Below, piece by piece: positions 56,427 through 64,000 of a stretch of DNA of 64,000 nt (positions are counted from its first letter, which is position 1; every line of letters starts with the position of its first letter). The stretch spans positions 2,914,001 through 2,978,000 of the forward strand of contig JAULSR010000003.1 in the NCBI GenBank assembly GCA_030512295.1, given 5' to 3'. Under the pieces are notes generated by a model. The model saw nothing but the letters and a program-made list of their open reading frames with translations. It searched no databases and was not told the origin of the DNA. Source of the DNA: Bombardia bombarda. Its lineage: Eukaryota > Ascomycota > Sordariomycetes > Sordariales > Lasiosphaeriaceae. The position numbers were made by a program, and so were the translations under genes.

Positions 56427-58331
56427 ATGACGCGCATTCCAACGGCAGAGCTAAGCAGATATCTGCTGACAGGCCAGCTAACTCGTCGAGGCTGTCTTGG
56501 TGCACGACGAGTCGCATTTTCTCGATTCTCGACGACGACAATAGCAGGCCTCAGCCAAACCCAAAAACCACAAGAACAACAAACACAGCGCATCCCATCC
56601 CAACCGCCCGCCGCAAACACACCCCCAGTGCCCCTTAGAAAACAGCTCAAAGAGCAGGCGAGGGCGCTCAAGGCTTCGGGCAAGAAGAAGACAAAAAAGA
56701 CAGACAACCAGACAGTGCCAGGCTGGGAACTCACAGTCGGCATCGAAATCCACGCCCAGCTCAACACCGCCCGCAAGCTCTTCTCCCCAGCCGCCACTTC
56801 CTTCAACGGCAAACCCAACAGCCATGTCGCCCTCTTCGACCTCGCCATCCCCGGCTCCCAACCGCTCTTCCAGCCCGAGACCCTGATCCCCGCCGTGCGC
56901 GCCGCCCTCGCCCTCGACTGCGACATCCAGCCCGTCAGCCGCTTCGACCGCAAGCACTACTTCCACTGGGACCAGCCCTCGGGCTACCAGATCACGCAGT
57001 ACTACGAGCCCTTTGCCAAGAATGGCCACATCACCCTGTACCCGCGCGACGGCATCGCGGCCGAGGACGGCGAGAGCATCACGGTGGGCATCCAGCAGCT
57101 CCAGATGGAGCAGGACACGGCAAAGACAACGGCCCAGCCGGGCGAGGTGCAGTGGCTCGACTTCAACCGCGTCGGCGTGCCCCTGATCGAGATCATCACG
57201 CACCCGCAGATACACCACCCGGCGACGGCCGCCGCGCTGGTGCGCAAGATCCAGATGCTGCTCAACTCGGTCGACGCCTGTGTCTCGGGCATGGAGTCTG
57301 GCGGCCTGCGCGCCGACGTGAATGTTTCGGTGCGCAGGACAGATGGTGCCTCCTCGGGGAAATTGGGCACGCGGGCTGAGATTAAGAATTTGAGTAGCTT
57401 TAAGGCTGTCGAGGATGCCATCATTGCCGAGCGAGACAGGCAGATAGCTCTACTTGAGGCGGGCGGGGTTGTCGCGGGAGAAACCCGTGGCTGGTCACTG
57501 GGGAGCACCGAGACCCGCCGTCTCCGTGGCAAAGAGGGCGAGGTCGACTACCGCTACATGCCGGATCCGGATCTGGGTCCTGTGGTCATTGATGACAACC
57601 TCGTTCGCCATTTGGGCAATTCCATGGGCACCCTTCCGGATGCCGAGGTTGATCAGCTGATGCAACAATATGGGCTGAGCTCCAAAGACGCACTCTCTCT
57701 GATGCTGCTAGATAACGGGCGTCGGATCGAGTACTTTTATGACGTGCTGGATGAGCTCGAGCAACGCCTTGGGCTGGAGAAGGTCTCTGAGACCACTACA
57801 GTTGACGCAGTAGTCGACCAGTCACACGCCCGACTCGCCGCCAACTGGTGTCTTCACGAGTTGGGCAAGGTCGTTGAGCTGCTCGACGGCCTCCACGGGG
57901 GTCGCGTGGCCGAGGACTATTCCGTCGTCCCTGCGACTGACCTCGCTGCTATCCTTGCCCATTTACACCGGAGAGAAATCACCGCAAAGGTCGCCAACAA
58001 CTTGCTATGGGGTCTCTCGCGCGGAGAAATCCGCTCTGGTGAGGTTACAAACGAAATAGAGGAACAGGGTCTGTGGTATAAAGAGATCTCAGAGGACGAA
58101 TACATGTCACTTTGCGACGATGTGGTTGAGGGCCAGGACAAGGTGTTGACGGAGTTTGTGCGGTTCAAGGAGGGCAAGAGCAAGGCGTATCCGCAGGGGA
58201 AGCTCATGTTTCTGGTGGGCCAGATGTTGCGGACGGGCCCGGAAGAGAATATGAATCCGGCGTCGGCCGAGAGGGTGATGCGCAAGAGGATCGAGGAGGT
58301 ATATGTCCCGGGTCTACAGGCTAAGGAGTAG
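56427..58331 (+). CDS. PET112: Mitochondrial glutamyl-tRNA(Gln) amidotransferase subunit B
   Basis: GatB/Pet112, subunit of the mitochondrial complex that converts Glu-tRNA(Gln) to Gln-tRNA(Gln) for organelle translation. The single-exon protein has 634 residues. An N-terminal basic targeting-like region (LTRRGCLGARRVAFSRFST) and a Pro/Gln/Lys-rich linker precede the core, which begins WELTVGIEIHAQLNTARKLF. GatB signatures are clear: DRKHYFHWDQPSGYQITQYY, SGGLRADVNVSVRR, EIKNLSSFKAVEDAI and DYRYMPDPDL. The C-terminal YqeY-like helical tail ends with VMRKRIEEVYVPG. The frame is open further upstream, but 56427 is the first ATG and starts the targeting peptide. Partners GatA and GatF/C should be encoded elsewhere. 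Confidence 0.95.
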   Translation: MTRIPTAELSRYLLTGQLTRRGCLGARRVAFSRFSTTTIAGLSQTQKPQEQQTQRIPSQPPAANTPPVPLRKQLKEQARALKASGKKKTKKTDNQTVPGWELTVGIEIHAQLNTARKLFSPAATSFNGKPNSHVALFDLAIPGSQPLFQPETLIPAVRAALALDCDIQPVSRFDRKHYFHWDQPSGYQITQYYEPFAKNGHITLYPRDGIAAEDGESITVGIQQLQMEQDTAKTTAQPGEVQWLDFNRVGVPLIEIITHPQIHHPATAAALVRKIQMLLNSVDACVSGMESGGLRADVNVSVRRTDGASSGKLGTRAEIKNLSSFKAVEDAIIAERDRQIALLEAGGVVAGETRGWSLGSTETRRLRGKEGEVDYRYMPDPDLGPVVIDDNLVRHLGNSMGTLPDAEVDQLMQQYGLSSKDALSLMLLDNGRRIEYFYDVLDELEQRLGLEKVSETTTVDAVVDQSHARLAANWCLHELGKVVELLDGLHGGRVAEDYSVVPATDLAAILAHLHRREITAKVANNLLWGLSRGEIRSGEVTNEIEEQGLWYKEISEDEYMSLCDDVVEGQDKVLTEFVRFKEGKSKAYPQGKLMFLVGQMLRTGPEENMNPASAERVMRKRIEEVYVPGLQAKE

Positions 58332-59032
58332 AGCCTCTAACGCAGTGAGAGAACTTGATACTTAATTCGGTATTGTAATTTAGGCCCGAAAGAAGGCCAG
58401 GGCCGGTAATGCAACCTGTCACATCGCAGTCCAGTACAACGGGTGTCTTGTAAACAAAGCCTAGACCAGTGGGGTCTTATGTGGATTCAGGGATGTCTCA
58501 TTCGAGTGTGTGCTAACTGGAGATACAGCGACGTGTTCCTATCCATTCCCCTCCATGTCCAGTATTGATCCACCACAGCACCCCTTCTCGACGCTCTGAT
58601 GAACCACCACATGATGGCCAACCAACGATACATGTAACAGTCATTGCTCATAGAATACATCATGGTGTAGATCGGGGATTAAAAGTATGAACGAGATGGA
58701 GAAAGCGGCCGCTGCGGGTGGGCCCGCGGGGACATTTAACCCAAAAATGCAGAGAAAAAAGACTCGGAAAGCGAACTAAATCCTGTGGCCGAGATCAAAC
58801 TTGCTCAGAGCTGGACTAAGCTAAAGACATGAAATCCGACGATGATCTGGTGAACCTCCACGTGTCGAGACAAGAGAGAAAAGACGGAAAAAACAGGGTA
58901 ACTGGTGGGGTATCTCAAACTTCCAGCGCTATAGCTTCCTCCCTCTCTGCCAATCCGGGTCGACAAAGGAAAGGTATCTTGAACGAAGGTGATCCAGCTC
59001 TCCCTCCCCAAGACTCATGATGCATGCATCAA
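58332..59032. other. Intergenic, convergent 3' flanks
   Basis: Between the GatB stop and the stop of the small minus-strand gene. No gene seen. Confidence 0.5.
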
Positions 59033-59233
59033 TCAGCCATAGTAGATGCGCACAGTGCGGCGACGACTGCGAGAAGGCCAGTAGCCGGTCGAGTGGCGAC
59101 GGTAGTAGCGAAGATTGTAGTCATAGCCGTAGCATCGGCGGCAGCTGCTGTCGCGGCGCGAGGAGGACGAGTGATGGTCCGTATAGACAGGCACGTAGCG
59201 TGCGCAGGTCTGGCAGTACTCGTAGGAGAGCAT
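59033..59233 (-). CDS. Small CxxC protein, unknown
   Basis: A 66-residue single-exon protein. It starts MLSYEYCQTCARYVPVYTD and continues with a Ser/Arg patch, CRRCYGYDY and a Tyr/Arg-rich tail ending RIYYG. The pairs CQTC (7-10) and CRRC (31-34) are spaced like a zinc knuckle. A TATA-like sequence lies about 170 bases upstream on the minus strand. No signal peptide. The protein is too short for confident calling, and both strands of this interval have open frames, but only this one shows ordered cysteines and a fitting promoter. Function unknown; a zinc-binding role is inferred. Confidence 0.5.
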   Translation of the reverse strand: MLSYEYCQTCARYVPVYTDHHSSSSRRDSSCRRCYGYDYNLRYYRRHSTGYWPSRSRRRTVRIYYG

Positions 59234-60662
59234 GCTGGCCGCCAGGTGGCCTCGAGAGGCTGTTGTTGTGATTGAGTTTGGATCAAGTTTAGATTCGGCG
59301 GTTGAATGAGTTAATGCAAAGCTGGCAGACAGTGTTGAGCTATGCTATTTTGCCAGTTTTGCAGATGTTGGTGTAAGATGAAAGGAAAAGTCTAAAAGCG
59401 CGCTATATAATTAGGTACACATGGTCACTTTTATATGATTCTCATTTCTGGATGACTATTACGAAAATGGGCGGTTAGCCCACACCCATGAGTATGGCCA
59501 GGAACCTGTGATGTAGTTCACCGACGCAACTATACGTGTGTAAATGCATCTGATTTTTGCCATGTTGTGGGTGAATGCAATCCAAGACAAAGTGCGGAGC
59601 CACGCTGGCGGCTCAAGGGACCAATGCGTGAGCGTGCGCTTGTCACCCGACGGCTCGGGTCACACGGGCACCTTCCCTCTGCGCCCTCCTTTCTCTCCTG
59701 CCTGCGCGGTCCTGCCTGCGCGGCCGCTAGCTTTGCTGCCTTACAGCCACGTGGATTAAGGACCCAGATTCGTGAACACTGGCGAACACTGGCATTTCGA
59801 GTTAATACCTAGCGATCTAGGTCTTGGCAATCGAGGCTCGGTAAACTGATACACTAGACCTAATACCCAGTTTAATCCGACCATCAACACCACACAATCC
59901 CGTGACCTTTAGTCCGTTCAACCTCAAGTAAACGCCCGTAGCCTCTCGGGGTAGAGAATTCCACATTCTGCGGGGGTTTAATTTCCGATGCGTGGCTGAC
60001 ATCGGCTGTGAAGTTTCCACTTGTGGGAAGCGGGTAAGGTAAAAACTCCGAGTGTATGCTTCAGGATTAATCCCATAATTGGCAGAAAAATGAAGCCTAG
60101 GAAATTTGAAAAAGTGTTGAATCTAGGTACGCTAACAATCTACTCAACAGTTACGCTGCTTCATCACCCACTTCAAGTCTGTCTCGCCATTACTTGCTAC
60201 GGCCATAGCTAAATGGGTTGACAGTCAACATGCTTTAGTGTGACGATTTGAGCTCCGAGAAGGGCAAGTCTTGTAAATCCCATGGCCCTTTCAGCAAGTC
60301 AAATGGCAATTTAGTAGGCCGTCAGATCGTCCATTAGTGTGATCAATGAGCCACGTTTTGAAATGAACACTATGTGATGTGTCCTATACCTGACTCCTGC
60401 TGTAATCTGACCTCTTCAACTAACCGCCAGCTATCATGTTATCATTCATCTCAACTCCCAGTTGCGGGGGCTGGAGGAATCCACAGTTTAGCGAGATCCA
60501 GCGGGTCACAAAGGCAGTGAAGAGGGCACATCAGACAAGTTCGCAACTCAGATCCACATCTTGGGTTTCTTGTGTCAGTAAGGATCGGATTCAATGCTAA
60601 GGAGACCGTGGCCACTGAGATCCGCTGTCCTAGAAACTTCAATGAGAACTGTGATAACATGG
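59234..60662. other. Intergenic, two promoters
   Basis: About 1.4 kb holding promoters of the small CxxC gene (leftward) and of the RlpA-like gene (rightward). Only short frames. No gene seen. Confidence 0.45.
59403..59410 (-). promoter_or_regulatory. TATA-like box of the small CxxC gene
   Basis: TTATATAG on the minus strand, 170 bases before the start codon. Confidence 0.4.
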
Positions 60663-60668
60663 TATAAA
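60663..60668 (+). promoter_or_regulatory. TATA box of the RlpA-like gene
   Basis: TATAAA 154 bases before the start codon, followed by a C/T-rich leader with CATCATCACC and CACC/CAACC repeats. Confidence 0.55.
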
Positions 60669-60816
60669 GACATCAACCAGTCCCGGACTTCCCTTCTCTT
60701 TTTCCCCGTCATCATCACCAACAACTTCATCACCCAACCAAGCACCTCAGACATCTTCATACCTTCCAACCACCATACAAGTCCACCCTTCTTCGAAACC
60801 TACAACAACCGCAAAC

Positions 60817-61218
60817 ATGCAATTCTCCAAGAACATCGCTGTCACCAGCATCCTTTCCCCCCTGCAGCTCGTGGCTGCCGCTCCCGAGGTCACCACCCGT
60901 GACCTCGCCACTACGGGCGATCTCACCCACTACGATGTCGGTCTCGGCGCGTGCGGCTGGACCAACTCGGACTCGGAACTCGTCGTTGCTCTCGGCGCCC
61001 CCCGCTTCGACCCCCAGACCCCCAACGGCAACCCCAACAACAACCCGCTGTGCGGCAGGATGATCAAGGTCAACTATGGCGGCAAGTCCGTCACCGCCAA
61101 GGTCGTCGACCGCTGCCAAGCTTGCCTCTTTGACGATCTCGACCTCAGCCCCGCCGCCTTCCAGGCCCTGGCTGACCTTGGTCTCGGCCGCATCAGTGGC
61201 ACCTGGGGCTTTGTCTAA
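60817..61218 (+). CDS. Secreted RlpA-like double-psi beta-barrel protein
   Basis: A 133-residue secreted protein. A signal peptide covers about 1-22 (MQFSKNIAVTSILSPLQLVAAA), followed by a short possible propeptide and a double-psi beta-barrel domain from GDLTHYDVGLGACGW to the end. The conserved core VTAKVVDRCQACLFDDLDLS is followed by AFQALADLGLGRISGTWGFV, as in RlpA-like, expansin-like and barwin-like fungal proteins. The Asp of VVDRC and of DLDLS are kept. Four cysteines suggest two disulfides. Single exon, strong TATA promoter. Members are often cell-wall associated and induced during growth on plants; whether it cuts or only binds polysaccharide is not known from sequence. Confidence 0.9.
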   Translation: MQFSKNIAVTSILSPLQLVAAAPEVTTRDLATTGDLTHYDVGLGACGWTNSDSELVVALGAPRFDPQTPNGNPNNNPLCGRMIKVNYGGKSVTAKVVDRCQACLFDDLDLSPAAFQALADLGLGRISGTWGFV

Positions 61219-61968
61219 GTCTGCTCAAGCGACGTATGTATCCAACAAGCATTGCAAATAATCTGTGGCCGGCTCTAACTCGCTTGTCCAGAACCAAGCC
61301 TTCGCCATACAACCAAGCATGATACATCATGGCCCCATCCTTCAAGAATAGACTTCAGAAAGTCTTGACGGCGATTCGGTTGCGCGTCATGGAGGATGAA
61401 CTTCTTTTCTTTCTAGCGGACGCACACATTGCAGCATTTCTTTTTCTTTCGCTTCTGATATAGGAGTCAGGGGGCCCCCTATTCCTATATGAACACAGTC
61501 ATTAGCCGTCATATTCACTTTGTCTATCCTATATAGACGATAGACTTATATGATAGACTAGAAGAAGCATCACATTACCATCTAGTAAACGTATTTGATG
61601 ATGCCATGAAAAGTGTGAACCTATTTTTCTTGGCATGTTGATGTCAGAACATGCCTATGGTACGTGCCTAGTACCTAGATAGGTTATCCAACGCTACCTT
61701 GCAATAGCAGAGGAAAACCTTTAGTGTAATAAATGCCCCTCTTTAGACAGCTGGGCACATGTTGCGTAATTGTTTAAATTTCTTTCAAGACTTAAACGTG
61801 AGTCTGTTTCTTGGCATCGTACATAGTGACCATTTTACTCGGCTTTATGTAGCCACATAGTCTATATTTTACAAGACGGCCAACTCCTGCATCTGGCAGG
61901 TAGTATAACCAAAACTACAACAGCGTATCAGTACACTTAGTCAGGACCGCTTCTCGATACTCCTTGGA
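61219..61968. other. Intergenic, convergent 3' flanks
   Basis: About 750 bases, AT-rich. Short near-repeats around 61530-61560 (ATAGACGATAGACTTATATGATAGACTAG). No gene seen. Confidence 0.5.
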
Positions 61969-63166
61969 TCAATATTCTGCCTCTTTCTCTGGTATGGGCT
62001 CCGGGTTTGGCCGGTGTCCACGAACACCATGACCCGTGGTTGGCCGCCAGGATCCCTTCCTCTCAGGTGTCGCCCAAATATGAAGTTCGTTGTTTGCATT
62101 ATCCCATGACGATAGTACCGTGGAGTCATGTCGTGCATAACGGCTGGTCGGCACTGCTACCGCCACTGGTGAAGGAAAAGATGCCGGCTCGTTTGCCGGA
62201 AGTTCGATAAAATAAGAAATAGGGTTGCCATGACTCTCCAGCTCAGCTGGGGGCTGTGATGTAGCCTTTGGAATTGGTGATCCAATAAGGTTACTATAAG
62301 GGTGAAATAGTGGGCTGCCGACGTTGCTGGCCGGTGGCGAAGAAAGGGCAGGTGAGTATATCTGCCGTATAAGAGGTTCCGACCCCGAAATCTGCCGCTT
62401 GTGATCAGGAGAAGGAATGTAAGGCCCTTTTGTGGCTTGTTAGCGTCGGTATAAAAGTAGCACAGGGAGGAAAGGTGAGTGGCTTACCTCGGGGTGGACT
62501 GATAAATCGCTTCCCACCGTGACCAAGTCCATTCTCGGCTTCCCTGACCATGCCCGAGAGTTGCCGAGAGTGTACAGGTTGGTACGGCATTCTCTGTACC
62601 TTTCTCCTCCTTCGACATCCACACTTGTATAGTATGATAAAGAACATAGCGAGGACTGTGATGGCACTCGCAATGGCGATGCCGATAATCGCTCCAGCGG
62701 GTATAGCTCCGCTGTTGTCGGTGTCGCGGGGCTTGGCGACCGATGTCGCGCTCACAGCTGGTGATGAAGTGACGATGATGGGCAGAAAAACGCTCCGGGA
62801 ACTTGGATTAGAACTTAACCTCGCTGGCACAAGATCGTCTATTGGGCAAGATGCATTGGTGCATGGGTTGCTCTTGCAGCAGCCCAGGAATGGTGGCGCG
62901 TCGAGGGCGCAGGTGTACCATTGTGCTGCCGAGCCAGAGGTCTGGGTGGTGCCAGCGTTGCATTCCTGCGTGGGAATGGTCGCGTAACTGGCACTCGAAA
63001 AGGAGGCTTCTCGAAGGTCGCCGTCGGGGCATGTGCCTGAGCCGTTTGCACATGGATCAGTGGTGCAGCAACCAATAAACTCGATGGCGGCGTTCTGGCA
63101 TGTGTAGAATTGGCCGCCTTTCGGGCAATTGAGGCCAAGGCTCAGTGGAAGGATTTGGGTCGTCAT
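61969..63166 (-). CDS. Cysteine-rich single-pass membrane protein (two exons)
   Basis: A 378-residue membrane protein with a duplicated cysteine module outside: FYTCQNAAIEFIGCCTTDPC (20-39) with CPDGDL, and WYTCALDAPPFLGCCKSNPC (83-102) with CPIDDL. A Ser-rich stalk, one transmembrane helix (about 157-180, AIIGIAIASAITVLAMFFII) and the basic stop CRRRRK follow, then a Pro/Ser-rich cytosolic tail of about 190 residues. Exons are 63166-62488 and 62426-61969; the 61-base phase-1 intron joins FISPPRG to PYIPSPDHKRQIS. The first ATG gives only a short hydrophobic start (MTTQILPLSLGLNC), so a classical signal peptide is missing and a further upstream exon is possible. It resembles uncharacterised fungal surface proteins; ligand unknown. 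Confidence 0.8.
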
Positions 63167-64000
63167 TGCCAATGAAAAGACGGATCGACGATCCCGGAGC
63201 GCGATATGGAGTGTCTTTGTCAGGCAATTGAACCACCTAATCACCGGCTGCTCCTGCCCCAGCTGCTGGTTAAAGCCAATTGGACGACCTGTGTGATTGC
63301 GAGTCCAGAAGGGCCTAACTTGAAGCTGGGAATGGAAGCTTAAAGATCAGAGGTTGGATGTGGAAGGAGAAAATGTCCAGCGGACGATCTGGAAGGGGAG
63401 GAGCGACCATATTCAAGGCAAGTACGAGTGGGGAGGATTAAGTGATGAAGCTCGCAGCTTCCCTGTGTATGAAAGCTTCCCCAGTCTCGTTCCATGCGTC
63501 TGTGACATCTGTGCCCCCAAGGTGCCTCTTTTTCGCCGCTCTGCCCTCCAGCTCCTGCCTCAGATCTGCGTTGGTGCAGTCCCGCGGCTGAGCCACATCT
63601 GGAAGGCGGTAATGTGTAATCCAGCGTTCTCATCGCCGTCAGATTCGATCAAGGCTGAGGAGTACAGAAGCTGAGTACCTACCTAATTCCAGGTAGGCGA
63701 GTGCCGATTTTCGGTGAATCGCAGGATAATCGATGTTTGCATCTGAATTCTTGAACTGCAGTGGGTGCACTGTCATACTGACCTGATCGATAGAGCACGG
63801 GATGTTTGTTGCAACTTCAAAGGTCGAACGAAGGAAGGTGCGTGCCAGAACATGGAACCTAGTCTAGTTGCTGATGGTACCTTGCAGGCCTTGTTCGACG
63901 CCGCAGCCCGCAGGTCGACCCACACCCACCGCTGCGCTAAGGTAACCTAGCATGGTGATCGGAGCCAAAAATAAAACAGTCACGCTCTCAATTCGATACC
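63167..64000. promoter_or_regulatory. Promoter of the cysteine-rich gene and window end
   Basis: No gene recognised to the window edge. Contains CTACCTAATTCCAGGTAGG, a short inverted repeat, at about 63678-63697. Confidence 0.4.

Noticed and set aside
1..64000. tRNA or rRNA genes
   Set aside because: I looked for GGTTCGAATCC-like B boxes with matching A boxes and for rRNA cores by eye and found none; a covariance-model scan would be decisive.

Overview
This window is nuclear DNA of a filamentous ascomycete (Pezizomycotina, most likely a sordariomycete). Genes are split by short GT-AG introns of about 50-100 bases. The gene set is typical of such fungi: an ascomycete laccase with the C-terminal DSGI plug, a GH47 mannosidase, a secreted GMC oxidoreductase, a DUF7025-like AAA ATPase, and 2EXR and DUF7708-like fragments. 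There are no operons. Where I could, I spliced the reading frames and give exon borders; all are predictions from sequence.

Left part (1-16,000): a Nudix hydrolase, a C2-domain protein (minus), a pyruvate-decarboxylase-type ThDP enzyme (plus), a 1.35 kb MULE-type transposon with 103-bp terminal inverted repeats and an 8-bp target duplication, a large AAA+ ATPase (minus) whose 3' flank was hit by that transposon, a disrupted DUF7708-like gene divergent from it, and a small conserved protein.

Middle (16,000-45,900): a short-chain dehydrogenase (minus), a repeat-rich gene-poor stretch around a TATA-driven gene for a protein with three SRWA motifs, an MFS transporter (minus), a single-pass membrane protein (minus), a 3.3 kb gene-poor stretch, a multi-pass membrane protein, a secreted GMC oxidoreductase, a tentative small secreted protein, a 2EXR relic, a GH47 alpha-mannosidase (minus), a SNF2-like ATPase, a secreted protein (minus) and a bZIP transcription factor.

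Right part (45,900-64,000): a 7.7 kb gene desert with simple repeats and decayed coding pieces, then a laccase, mitochondrial GatB/PET112, a tiny CxxC protein (minus), a secreted RlpA-like protein and a cysteine-rich membrane protein (minus).

The strongest points for a second look are the young-looking, internally deleted MULE; three single-base losses at C/G-rich sites inside otherwise well-conserved genes (GH47 once, SNF2 twice), which look more like assembly indels than real decay; and the nested-repeat SRWA locus, for which I know no described function. I see no tRNA, rRNA, CRISPR array or biosynthetic gene cluster.
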